This document shows, in pieces, positions 52,293-60,743 of a DNA stretch of 64,000 nt. Both the position numbers and the translations under genes were made by a program. Numbering within the stretch: position 1 is the first letter of the stretch; each line of letters begins with the position of its first letter. The DNA is from Rhizobiales bacterium GAS188 (GTDB lineage: Bacteria > Pseudomonadota > Alphaproteobacteria > Rhizobiales > Beijerinckiaceae): the NCBI GenBank assembly GCA_900104855.1, contig FNSS01000001.1:3286001-3350000 (forward strand). Reading direction: 5' to 3'. A model generated the notes under the pieces. The model was not told where the DNA came from and searched no databases. It saw only the letters and a program-made list of their open reading frames with translations.

Positions 52293-52407
52293 ACGGGTGC
52301 CCACGTTCCCAGAAACTCTGGGACCGCGACCGTCCCGGTCGCCCTTGCTCCTTGAGCAGCGGCGCCGATCCCACCTTTGACGCTCCCGTAAAAGCCTCGA
52401 TCGAACC

Positions 52408-54018
52408 ATGCATAAGAAAAACGTCCTTCTGATCGTCGTCGACCAATGGCGCGGCGACTGCATGCCCTGGCTCGGCACGCCGCATTTGCGCACGCCCAAT
52501 CTCGACAGGCTCTGCCGCGAGGGCGTCACCTTCCGCAACCATGTGACGACGGCGGTCCCTTGCGGTCCGGCGCGGGCGAGCCTGCTCACCGGGCTCTACC
52601 AGATGAACCATCGCGCCGTGCAGAACACGGTGCCGCTCGATGCCCGCCACACCACGCTCGCGCGGGCGCTACGCGATTGCGGCTATGACCCGGCCCTGAT
52701 CGGATACACCACCAGCACGCCCGATCCGCGCACCACGCCGGAGAACGATCCGCGCTTCACGCAGCTCGGCGATCTGATGGCGGGCTTCCGCTCGGTCGGC
52801 GGCTTCGAGCCCGATAAGGACGGCTATTTCGGCTGGCTCGCCCATCAGGGTTTCGTCCTGCCCGAGCGGCGCGACAATATCTGGCTGCCGGAAGGCGAGG
52901 ATGCGCTGCCGGGTGCGACCGACCGGCCAGCCCGCATTCCGGCCGAGCTTTCGGATTCCGCCTTCTTCACGGAGAGCGCGCTCGCTTATCTCAAGGGCAA
53001 GAATCTTAAGGGTGGCAATGGCAAGCCCTTCTTCCTGCATCTCGGCTATTGGCGCCCGCATCCGCCCTTCGTCGCCTCGGCGCCCTATCATGCGATGTAC
53101 AGCCCGGCCGACATGCTGCCGCCCGTCCGCGCCGCCTCGCCGCAAGAGGAGGCGAAGCAGCATCCGCTCCTCGATTTCTACTTACGCACCACCATGAACA
53201 AGGGCTTCTTCGAAGGCGCCAAGGGGGCCGCTTCCGAGTTGGACGAAGCCGCCATCCGGCAAATGCGCGCCACCTATTTCGGCCTGATGAGCGAGATCGA
53301 TGATTGCCTCGGGCGCGTCTTCGCCTATCTCGACGAGACCGATCAGTGGAAGGACACGCTGATCATCTTCACCAGCGATCATGGCGAGCAGCTCGGCGAC
53401 CATTATCTGCTCGGCAAGATCGGTTATTTCGATGAGAGCTTCCGGATTCCGCTCGTGGTCAAGGATCCGCGCGACCAAGGCGAGGCCGGGCGCATCGAGG
53501 AGGCCTTCACCGAGAGTATCGATGTGATGCCGACCATCATCGACTGGCTCGGCGGCGAGGTGCCGCGCGCCTGCGACGGGCGTAGCCTCCTGCCTTTCAT
53601 GCGCGGCGGCAAGCCGGGCGATTGGCGCGACGCGCTGCATTACGAATATGATTTCCGCGACGTCTTCTACTCGCAGCCGGAGCGCGAGCTCGGCATCTCG
53701 ATGGACGAGGCGAGCTTATGCGTCATCCAGGATGAGCGCTTCAAATACGTGCATTTCGCCGCCCTGCCGCCGCTGCTCTTCGACCTTAAGGCCGATCCGC
53801 ACCAGTTCCGCAATCTCGCCCAGGATCCGGCTCATGCGGCGATCGTCAGGGATTATGCGCAGAAGGCGCTGTCCTGGCGGCTCATCCATGCCGACCGCAC
53901 GCTGACCCATTTCCGCGCCACCCCGCAAGGTCTCGAGAGGCGCGGAACCCAGAGCCGGGGAGAAGCATCGCAACAGGGAGACGAATCTTGGCCGAGAATG
54001 GACGCCGCGGCCTTCTGA
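52408..54018 (+). CDS. Phosphonate monoester hydrolase, sulfatase superfamily
   Basis: Hydrolyses phosphonate monoesters and phosphate diesters; homologues are promiscuous and also act on sulfate and sulfonate esters. It has 536 residues. The formylglycine site is C52 in VPCGPARASLLTG (Cys-X-Pro-X-Arg), to be matured by a formylglycine-generating enzyme encoded elsewhere. Metal ligands are visible in LLIVVDQWRGD and FTSDHGEQLGDH. Long stretches (NHRAVQNTVPLD, DNIWLPEGED, FFLHLGYWRPHPPFVASAPYHAMY) match my memory of rhizobial and Burkholderia PMH closely. No signal peptide, so it acts in the cytosol after import. About 30 C-terminal residues extend past the usual end and overlap the next gene by 31 bp. 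Confidence 0.93.
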   Translation: MHKKNVLLIVVDQWRGDCMPWLGTPHLRTPNLDRLCREGVTFRNHVTTAVPCGPARASLLTGLYQMNHRAVQNTVPLDARHTTLARALRDCGYDPALIGYTTSTPDPRTTPENDPRFTQLGDLMAGFRSVGGFEPDKDGYFGWLAHQGFVLPERRDNIWLPEGEDALPGATDRPARIPAELSDSAFFTESALAYLKGKNLKGGNGKPFFLHLGYWRPHPPFVASAPYHAMYSPADMLPPVRAASPQEEAKQHPLLDFYLRTTMNKGFFEGAKGAASELDEAAIRQMRATYFGLMSEIDDCLGRVFAYLDETDQWKDTLIIFTSDHGEQLGDHYLLGKIGYFDESFRIPLVVKDPRDQGEAGRIEEAFTESIDVMPTIIDWLGGEVPRACDGRSLLPFMRGGKPGDWRDALHYEYDFRDVFYSQPERELGISMDEASLCVIQDERFKYVHFAALPPLLFDLKADPHQFRNLAQDPAHAAIVRDYAQKALSWRLIHADRTLTHFRATPQGLERRGTQSRGEASQQGDESWPRMDAAAF

Positions 54019-55007
54019 GGCCGGCGCAAGGCGGGGCTCCCCTCATCGAGCTCAGCGGCCTGACGGTGGCGTTCGGGGAGCATCCCGTGTTGCGGGGCTT
54101 GAATCTGCGCCTCGGCCGCGGCGAGGCGCTGGGTATGGTCGGCGAGTCTGGCTCCGGCAAATCGGTGACCTGGCTCGCAGCGCTCGGCCTGCTGCCGCGC
54201 CAGGCGCGCGTGAGCGGCGAGGCGCGGCTCGCCGGCGAGAACATCATCGGCGCCTCGGAGCAGGAGCTGTCGCGCATCCGCGGTGGGCGCATCGGCTTGA
54301 TCTTCCAGGATCCGATCAGCTCGCTGAACCCGGTGCATCGGGTCGGCGCCCAGCTCGTCGAGGCGCTGCGTCTGCATCGCGGCCTCGGCGGCGACGCCGC
54401 GAAGGCGGAGGCGCGCCGCCTGTTCGAGCTCGTCGGCATCCCCGATGCTCAGCGTCGCCTCGACCTCTATCCGCATGAGCTGTCGGGCGGCCAGAACCAG
54501 CGCGTCATGATCGCCATGGCGCTCGCCGGCGAGCCGGAGCTCCTGATCGCCGACGAGCCGACGACCGCGCTCGATGCCACCATCCAGGCGCAGATCCTCG
54601 ACTTGATCGACCGGCTGCGGCGTGAGCTCGGCATGGCGCTGGTGCTCATCAGCCATGATCTCGGCGTCGTCGCCGAGCTCTGCGATCGCATCCTGGTCAT
54701 GTATGCAGGCGGCATCGTCGAGGAGGCTCCGGCCGATCTTTTGTTCGCCGCGCCAGCCCACCCCTATACGCGCGGCCTGATCGGCGCCGTGCCGCCGCTC
54801 ACCGGCGCGCGGCGGCGGCTCACCGCCATTCCGGGCCAGGTGCCGGAGCCCTGGAACATGCCGTCGGGCTGCGCCTTCGCGCCGCGCTGCGTACACGCGG
54901 CCGAGGCCTGTTCCGTTGCTCCCCCGCCCATGGCCGATGCCGGGGCGGGCCGACGGGCCGCCTGCATCCGCCTCGACGAAATCGCCTCCGAGGCGGTCGC
55001 CGCATGA
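53988..55007 (+). CDS. Peptide-type ABC ATPase (OppD/DppD type)
   Basis: A 339-residue ATPase. Walker [10 protein letters not shown], signature [16 protein letters not shown], Walker [13 protein letters not shown], switch His in [12 protein letters not shown]. The C-terminal oligopeptide-ABC extension has cysteines ([14 protein letters not shown]) typical of an iron-sulfur or structural site. The start is a TTG (53988) with GGGAG upstream, inside the end of the hydrolase gene, so translation is coupled. Its stop overlaps the next start (ATGA at 55004). Confidence 0.93.
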   Translation: MAENGRRGLLRPAQGGAPLIELSGLTVAFGEHPVLRGLNLRLGRGEALGMVGESGSGKSVTWLAALGLLPRQARVSGEARLAGENIIGASEQELSRIRGGRIGLIFQDPISSLNPVHRVGAQLVEALRLHRGLGGDAAKAEARRLFELVGIPDAQRRLDLYPHELSGGQNQRVMIAMALAGEPELLIADEPTTALDATIQAQILDLIDRLRRELGMALVLISHDLGVVAELCDRILVMYAGGIVEEAPADLLFAAPAHPYTRGLIGAVPPLTGARRRLTAIPGQVPEPWNMPSGCAFAPRCVHAAEACSVAPPPMADAGAGRRAACIRLDEIASEAVAA

Positions 55008-55990
55008 GCCTGCTCGAGCTCGCCGACGTGACCAAAGCCTATCGGGCGCGCCGCGGCCTGTTCGCGCCGCAGGCTTCGGTGCTGGCCGTTGCCGGCGTGT
55101 CGCTGAAGCTCGAGCGCGGCCGCACGCTCGGTTTGGTCGGCGAGTCCGGTTGCGGCAAGTCGACCACCGGGCGCCTGGCGCTCGGCCTCGAATCCCCGGA
55201 CAGTGGCAAGGTGCGCTTCGATGACGCGCCGCTGCCCACACAGGACAGCGCGGCCTGGCGGCGCCTGCGCGCCCGCATGCAGCTCGTCTTCCAGGATCCG
55301 CTAGGCGCGCTGGACCGCCGTCTGCCGATCGGCGCCCAGATCGCCGAGCCGCTCGCGGTCCATGCCATGGGCGGGCGCGCCGAGCATCGGACACGAACCA
55401 CCGAGTTGTTGCGCGCCGTCGGGCTGCGCGCCGATCAGGCCGCGAGTTATCCGCATGAGCTCTCGGGCGGGCAGCGGCAGCGCGCCGTGCTGGCCAGGGC
55501 GCTCGCCACCAGCCCCGATCTCCTCGTCTGCGACGAGCCGGTCTCGGCGCTCGACGTGTCGATCCAGGCGCAGGTGGTCAACCTCCTCGGCGATCTGCAG
55601 GCAAAGCTCGGTCTCGCCATGCTGTTCATCAGCCATGACCTCAAGCTCGTGCGTTTCCTCGCCCATGAGGTCGCGGTGATGTATCTCGGCCTGATCGTGG
55701 AGCGCGGCGAGCCCGACGCACTCTACGCGGCGCCGGCCCATCCCTATACGCGGGCGCTGCTCGCGGCCGTGCCCGGCCCGAGGCTGCGCGGCCCGCGCCT
55801 GCTGCTGCAGGGTGAGCCGCCGAATCCCGCTTCGCGCCCGACCGGTTGCGCCTTTCATCCGCGCTGCCCGCTCGCCGTGGCGCTGTGCAAGGAATCCGCG
55901 CCCGCGCTCAAGGCGATGCCCGATGGGCGGCTCGTCGCCTGTCATCTCGCGCATGACGACGGCGCGGTCGCGACGCAGAAAGCCGCCTGA
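55004..55990 (+). CDS. Peptide-type ABC ATPase (OppF/DppF type)
   Basis: A 328-residue ATPase, partner of the preceding one. Walker A GESGCGKST, signature ELSGGQRQRAVLARAL, Walker B LLVCDEPVSALDVS, switch His in FISHDLKLVRF, and the C-terminal cysteine cluster CAFHPRCPLAVALC. Its final codons overlap the permease start by one base at 55990. Confidence 0.95.
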   Translation: MSLLELADVTKAYRARRGLFAPQASVLAVAGVSLKLERGRTLGLVGESGCGKSTTGRLALGLESPDSGKVRFDDAPLPTQDSAAWRRLRARMQLVFQDPLGALDRRLPIGAQIAEPLAVHAMGGRAEHRTRTTELLRAVGLRADQAASYPHELSGGQRQRAVLARALATSPDLLVCDEPVSALDVSIQAQVVNLLGDLQAKLGLAMLFISHDLKLVRFLAHEVAVMYLGLIVERGEPDALYAAPAHPYTRALLAAVPGPRLRGPRLLLQGEPPNPASRPTGCAFHPRCPLAVALCKESAPALKAMPDGRLVACHLAHDDGAVATQKAA

Positions 55991-56913
55991 TGCTGCTCTT
56001 CGGGCTCAAGCGCCTGGCGCGCGCGCTCCTGACCATCCTGATCGTGGTGGCCTTCGCCTTCGTGGTGCTGCGTCTTTCCAGCGATCCCGCCCTCGTCATC
56101 CTCGGGCCCGACGCGCCGCCCGAGGCGGTCACGGCGTTCCGCAAAGCCTGGGGGCTCGACGCCCCGCTCTGGCAGCAATTCCTGCTCTACATGGCGGGGC
56201 TGCTGCGTGGCGATTTCGGCCGCTCGCTGCTCAACGGGCAGGAGGTGCTGCCGCTCGTCATGGAACGCGTGCCGGTGACGCTCGAGATCATGCTGCCGGC
56301 GCTCGTCCTGAGCATCGTGATCGGGGTTGCGGCCGGCTCCTTCGCGGCGTTGAAGCGCGACACGCCGGCCGATCGGACCGTCATGCTCGGCGCGGTGGCG
56401 GGCTTCACGGTGCCGAGCTTCGTGCTCGGCCTCGTGCTGGTGCTGGTCTTCGCGGTGCATCTCGGCTGGTTGCCATCGGGCGGCAATGACGGCTGGCGGA
56501 GCGCCGTCCTGCCCGTCATCACCTTGAGCGCCGGCTGGGCCGCGATCCTGGCGCGCTTCACCCGCAGCGCCATGGTCGAGGTGCTGGGCCAGCCCTATAT
56601 CCGGGCCGCGAGCGCCAAGGGGCTGTTGTGGCGCGAGGTGATCCGCAGGCACGCTTTGCCCAATGCGGCGATCCCGATCGTCACCATGATCGGCTTCATG
56701 GTGGGCGGGCTGCTCGCCGGCGCCGTGGTCATCGAGAGCGTCTTCAGCTGGCCGGGCCTCGGGCGGCTGATGGTCTCCTCGGTCGGGGCGCGCGACGTCG
56801 CCGTGGTGCAATGCATCCTGCTGCTGGTCTCGACTACGATGGTGCTGTCGAATCTCAGCGTCGATCTCCTCTACGGCGTGCTCGATCCGCGCCTCAGGAA
56901 CGGGGGGCACTGA
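55990..56913 (+). CDS. Peptide-type ABC permease (OppB/DppB type)
   Basis: A 307-residue inner membrane permease with six helices. The N-terminal LLFGLKRLARALLTILIVVAFAFVVLRLSSDPA and the coupling segment YIRAASAKGLLWREVIRRHALPNAAIPIV are typical of DppB-type permeases. Overlaps both neighbours by one base (55990 and 56913), indicating tight co-translation. Confidence 0.94.
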   Translation: MLLFGLKRLARALLTILIVVAFAFVVLRLSSDPALVILGPDAPPEAVTAFRKAWGLDAPLWQQFLLYMAGLLRGDFGRSLLNGQEVLPLVMERVPVTLEIMLPALVLSIVIGVAAGSFAALKRDTPADRTVMLGAVAGFTVPSFVLGLVLVLVFAVHLGWLPSGGNDGWRSAVLPVITLSAGWAAILARFTRSAMVEVLGQPYIRAASAKGLLWREVIRRHALPNAAIPIVTMIGFMVGGLLAGAVVIESVFSWPGLGRLMVSSVGARDVAVVQCILLLVSTTMVLSNLSVDLLYGVLDPRLRNGGH

Positions 56914-57776
56914 TGGCCGAGGCCGCCCTCCCGCTCGCCGTCCGCGCGCCGCGGCGCGTGACCCCTGCCGCCATCATGCTCGCCTTCTCCTGGATCGTCC
57001 TGATGATCCTCATCGGCGTCTTCGCCGATCTGCTGCGCCCCTACAGCATCACGGCGGTCGATCTGTCGGCGCGGCTGCGCCCGCCCTTTGGTTTCGGCGG
57101 CCTGCCCGCCCATCCGCTCGGCACCGACGAGCTCGGACGCGATGTGCTGTCGCGGCTGATCATGTCGATCCGCATCAGCCTGCTCATCGCCTTCGGCGCC
57201 ACCGCGCTCGGCACGCTGTTCGGGGCGACCCTCGGCCTTCTCGCTGCCCATATGCGCGGCCTCGTCGAGCAACTCGTGCTGATGCTGGTCGATGTGCAGG
57301 CGGCGCTGCCCTTCATCATCCTGGCGCTCTCGGTGCTCGCCTTCTTCGGCAATTCGCTGCCGCTGCTGATCGGCCTCCTCGCGCTCTATGGCTGGGAGCG
57401 CCATGCGCGAGTGGCGCGCGGCCTTGCGCTCGCCGCCAATGCCCAGGGCTATATGCTGGCGGTGCGCCAGATCGGAGCCGGCGCCTGGCGTCGCTATGTC
57501 GACCATATGCTGCCCAATATCGCCGCGACCCTGATCGTCTCGGCGACGCTCGCCTTCCCCGAAGTGATCCTCGCCGAGAGCGGGCTCTCTTTCCTCGGGC
57601 TCGGCGTGCAGCCGCCCATGACGAGTCTGGGCAATATGGTCGGCTATGGTCGCGGCTATATCAGCAGCGCGCCCTGGATCCTGCTGTGCCCGAGCCTCGT
57701 CATCGTCGCCACCACCTTGGCGATCAGCCTCGCGGGCGATTGGCTGCGCGACCGGCTCGACCCGACGGTGGGGTGA
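56913..57776 (+). CDS. Peptide-type ABC permease (OppC/DppC type)
   Basis: A 287-residue permease, last gene of the operon. It has the OppC-type N-terminus with one helix and then PAHPLGTDELGRDVLSRLIMSIRISLL. The coupling segment is GYMLAVRQIGAGAWRRYVDHMLPNI and the end GLGVQPPMTSLGNMVGYGRGY. A 131-bp REP doublet starts 15 bp after the stop. Confidence 0.94.
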   Translation: MAEAALPLAVRAPRRVTPAAIMLAFSWIVLMILIGVFADLLRPYSITAVDLSARLRPPFGFGGLPAHPLGTDELGRDVLSRLIMSIRISLLIAFGATALGTLFGATLGLLAAHMRGLVEQLVLMLVDVQAALPFIILALSVLAFFGNSLPLLIGLLALYGWERHARVARGLALAANAQGYMLAVRQIGAGAWRRYVDHMLPNIAATLIVSATLAFPEVILAESGLSFLGLGVQPPMTSLGNMVGYGRGYISSAPWILLCPSLVIVATTLAISLAGDWLRDRLDPTVG

Positions 57777-57790
57777 AGTCTCAGTCCCTT

Positions 57791-57921
57791 CGTCATGGCC
57801 GGGCTTGTCCCGGCCATCCACGCCTCGCTACCTTTGGGTGATGACTGACAGAGCAGCAATCCCTGCGAGTCGCAGGCTTGAGGGAAAGACGTGGATGGCC
57901 GGGACAAGCCCGGCCATGACG
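57791..57921. repeat. 131-bp inverted REP doublet, family A
   Basis: Forward unit at 57791-57824 and inverted unit at 57889-57921, the same total length as the doublet at 32458-32588. It lies between the convergent ends of the ABC operon and the isomerase gene, a position where it could terminate transcription in both directions. Confidence 0.88.
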
Positions 57922-57940
57922 GATATGGGACCGCTGGCCA

Positions 57941-58804
57941 TCACACCACGCTGCGATGGCGCTCGATGCAGCAGGCGATGACCTTGTCGATCGGGCGGGC
58001 CCACCAGCGATCGGAAAAAATCTCGACTTCCGCATAGCCCGCATAGCCCTGCGCCTCGACGGCTGCGCGGATGCGCGGGATATCGATCACCCCATCCCCC
58101 ATCATGCCGCGATCATTGAGGAGATCGGTCGTCGGCACCAGCCAGTCCGAGACATGGAAGGCGTGCAGGCGGTCGCCGCCGGCCCGCGCGATGCCTTCCA
58201 TGAGCTGCGGGTCCCACCACACATGATAGACGTCGAGCGCGACCCCGAGAGCACCCGATCGCTGCGGGTCGAGGCGCTCGCAGATGTCGAGCGCCTGGGC
58301 CAGCGTGTTCACGCAGGCGCGGTCCGCCGCATAGACGGGATGCAGCGGCTCGATGGCGAGCTTCAGGCCGATGGGGCGCGCATAATCGAGGAGCTCGGCG
58401 ATGCCGTCCTCGACTTGCCTGCGCGCCGCCGCGATGTCCTTCGAGGCCGCGCTGCCGGGGCGCGAAAATTGCGGCAGGCCGCCCACCACCAGCACCAGGC
58501 AGGGCGCGCCGAGCGCCATCGCCTCGTCGACGGCGCGGCGGTTGTCGTCACGGACTTCCGTGCGATGCGCGCGCTCTGCCGGGAACATGCCGCCGCGGCA
58601 ATAGCCGGAGAGTTCGAGCCCCGCCTGGCGGATGACTCTGACGGCCTTGTCGAGACCAAGCGCCTGCACCTGGTCGCGCCAGGGCGAGATGGCGCGGATG
58701 CCGTGGCGGACGCAGGCCTCGATGATGCCGGCGAGATCGGCCTGCCGACGCAATGTCGCGGTGTTGATCGACAGCCAGCGATGGTCGCCGGAGAAATCCC
58801 TCAC
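57941..58804 (-). CDS. Sugar phosphate isomerase/epimerase-like TIM barrel
   Basis: A 287-residue AP_endonuc_2-type barrel (xylose isomerase-like). Metal ligands are likely Glu in LKLAIEPLHPVYA, Asp-Val-Tyr-His in VALDVYHVWWDP, His in LHAFHVSDW, and Glu in YAGYAEVEIFSDRW. Relatives include epimerases, dehydratases and inosose-type enzymes, so the substrate is not fixed. I placed the start at GTG 58804, but the ribosome site is very close, so another start is possible. It lies downstream of the DUF993 gene, separated by a palindromic element. Confidence 0.86.
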   Translation of the reverse strand: MRDFSGDHRWLSINTATLRRQADLAGIIEACVRHGIRAISPWRDQVQALGLDKAVRVIRQAGLELSGYCRGGMFPAERAHRTEVRDDNRRAVDEAMALGAPCLVLVVGGLPQFSRPGSAASKDIAAARRQVEDGIAELLDYARPIGLKLAIEPLHPVYAADRACVNTLAQALDICERLDPQRSGALGVALDVYHVWWDPQLMEGIARAGGDRLHAFHVSDWLVPTTDLLNDRGMMGDGVIDIPRIRAAVEAQGYAGYAEVEIFSDRWWARPIDKVIACCIERHRSVV

Positions 58805-58854
58805 TCTCCGAGACCTTTGCGGAACTCGGCTTTCGCTGGCGCATGGATCGAAAC

Positions 58855-58985
58855 GCCCCCCACCCGTACCCTCCCCACCACTCCCCCTCGGAACAAGTCC
58901 GAGGGTCGCGGGGGGAGGGGAATGATCAGCGCTGGGCATCTCCCTCCCCCCACGACTTCGTGGTGGGGAGGGTACGGGTGGGGGG
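58855..58985. repeat. 131-bp nested palindrome, family C
   Basis: Outer arms of 26 bp (CCCCCCACCCGTACCCTCCC and its inverse) enclose a second stem (CTCGGAACAAGTCCGAG) and a further CCTCCCCCCACGACTTCGTGG hairpin. The 56-bp palindrome at 20765-20820 has the same outer arms without the inner part. It separates the DUF993 gene from the isomerase gene. Confidence 0.85.
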
Positions 58986-59009
58986 CTCTTTCAGAACGAT
59001 CCAAAGGTT

Positions 59010-60203
59010 TCAGCTCTCGACGCCGCGCACCGCCAGCACGGCGCGCATGCGTGAAGCGGCGCGCTCGGGATCGCTGAAGAGCCCGGCGCGATCGGCGAGG
59101 CGGAACAGCTCGGCGAGATGCAAGGTCGAGCGGGCGCTCTCCTGGCCGCCCACCATGGTGAAATGATCCTGGTGCCCGTTGAGATAGGCCATGAACACCA
59201 CGCCCGTCTTATAGAAGCGGGTCGGCGCCTGGAAGATATGGCGCGACAGCGGCACGGTCGGGGCCAGCACTTCATGGAACAGGTCCTGCCTGCCCGCCGC
59301 CAGATGACCGAGCGCCGCGGAGGCTGCGGGCGCAATGGCGTCGAAGATGCCGAGCAGCGCATGCGAATAGCCCTGCGCATCGCCTTCGATCAGCTCCGCA
59401 TAATTGAAGTCGTCGCCCGTATACATGCGCACGCCCTTGGCGAGGCGCCGGCGCATGATCACCTCCTTCTCCTTGTCGAGGAGCGAGATCTTCACGCCGT
59501 CGATCTTGCCCGCATTGGCGGCGATGACGGCAAGCGCCGTGTCCATTGCGGCGTCGATATCGACAGAGCCCCAATAGCCGGTGAGCGCCGGATCGAACAT
59601 GTCGCCGAGCCAATGGATGACGACCGGCTCGCGCACTTGCTCCAGGATGTGGCCATAGACCGTCGCATAATCCTCGGCGCTCCTCGCCACTTGCGCCAGC
59701 GCCCGCGACGCCATTAGGATGATGCGCCCGTTAACCGCCTCGATCGCCGCGACCTGCTCCTCATAGGCGCGGATCACGTCGTCGATGCTCTTCGCCGCCT
59801 CGGCCGGCAGATGGTCGGTGCCGGCGCCCGAGAAGACCAGCGCGCCCTCGCGGCCCTTGGACGCCGCGACCGAGCGGCGGATGAGCTCGAGCGAGGTCGG
59901 CCAGTCGAGGCCCATGCCGCGCTGCGCCGTGTCCATGGCCTCAGCGACGCCGAGGCCGAGATCCCAGAGATAGCTGCGATAGGCGATCGTCCTGTCCCAG
60001 TCGATTGGAGCGTCGAGCCAGGGATCGCCCTCGCTGAAAGGATCCGCCACCACATGCGCCGCCGAGAACACGATGCGGTTGAAAGGAGCAGCCGGACGCG
60101 CCGGGAAATCGCGCGGCGCGCTAAGATGATAGAGCTCGAGCGAATGATCCGGTTTGGGCAGGCGGATCACGGTTGCCGGCAGCGGATAGACGGGCTTGTT
60201 CAT
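59010..60203 (-). CDS. DUF993 family protein (dihydrodipicolinate synthase-like)
   Basis: A 397-residue protein of DUF993, a family related to the DapA/aldolase TIM barrels with no firmly known reaction. Segments: FNRIVFSAAHVVADPFSEGDPWLD at the N-terminus, LVFSGAGTDHLP, a barrel strand ILMASRALAQVA, PVVIHWLGDMFDPALTGYWGS, and GVKISLLDKEKEVIMRRRL, in which the lysine of GVKIS is at the Schiff-base position of DapA-like enzymes. This suggests a class I aldolase or lyase acting on a keto acid. Genes of this family often sit with sugar isomerases and ABC transporters, as here. Confidence 0.85.
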   Translation of the reverse strand: MNKPVYPLPATVIRLPKPDHSLELYHLSAPRDFPARPAAPFNRIVFSAAHVVADPFSEGDPWLDAPIDWDRTIAYRSYLWDLGLGVAEAMDTAQRGMGLDWPTSLELIRRSVAASKGREGALVFSGAGTDHLPAEAAKSIDDVIRAYEEQVAAIEAVNGRIILMASRALAQVARSAEDYATVYGHILEQVREPVVIHWLGDMFDPALTGYWGSVDIDAAMDTALAVIAANAGKIDGVKISLLDKEKEVIMRRRLAKGVRMYTGDDFNYAELIEGDAQGYSHALLGIFDAIAPAASAALGHLAAGRQDLFHEVLAPTVPLSRHIFQAPTRFYKTGVVFMAYLNGHQDHFTMVGGQESARSTLHLAELFRLADRAGLFSDPERAASRMRAVLAVRGVES

Positions 60204-60263
60204 GGCAGCCTCCGGGCGCTGGCGTATCGTGATCCAGGTATCAGCATTCCGCGATTCCGTTGA

Positions 60264-60704
60264 CTAGCGCGGCGGCACCCATTTCAGCACATGCGTGCCG
60301 ATAAGGCAGAGCTCGCCGTCCTGGTTGACGATCTCGACCTTCGAGCGCGTGCGCCCGGCTTGCGGATCGACCTCTTCCACGGTGTAGCGCGCCGTGACCG
60401 TGTCGTCGATGAAGACCGGATGGATGATGCGGATCTTGTCATAGCCGAGCGAGACCGGGACATGGGTGGCGCCACGCTTCGTCGAGCGCTCGGAGATCAC
60501 CGTCGAGGTCGCCGACAGCAGCCCCATCATCAAGGCGCCATGGGCGATGCGCCGTCCATAGGCGGTGGTGCGCGCATAGGCCTCGTCCACATGGATCGGC
60601 GCATGGTCGCCCGAGATCTCGGCGAAGCCCAGGATGTCGGCCTCGCTGATGGTGCGCGTATATTCGGCCTGCTCGCCGACCGCGATATGGGTCTCGACCG
60701 TCAT
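60264..60704 (-). CDS. MaoC-like hydratase (hot-dog fold)
   Basis: A 146-residue single hot-dog domain of the (R)-specific enoyl-CoA hydratase type. The catalytic Asp/His motif is visible in FAEISGDHAPIHVDEAYA, followed by RRIAHGALMMGLLSA. It would hydrate a 2-enoyl-CoA or act on a methylcitramalyl/mesaconyl-type CoA. ATG 60704 has GGAGG five bases upstream. It lies between the shikimate-dehydrogenase-like gene and the DUF993 gene, all in the same direction, and with the CoA-transferase gene it indicates a CoA-ester step. Confidence 0.88.
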   Translation of the reverse strand: MTVETHIAVGEQAEYTRTISEADILGFAEISGDHAPIHVDEAYARTTAYGRRIAHGALMMGLLSATSTVISERSTKRGATHVPVSLGYDKIRIIHPVFIDDTVTARYTVEEVDPQAGRTRSKVEIVNQDGELCLIGTHVLKWVPPR

Positions 60705-60743
60705 CTCATCCTCCAATCCCCAAATCGTCAGATGCCCAAATCC

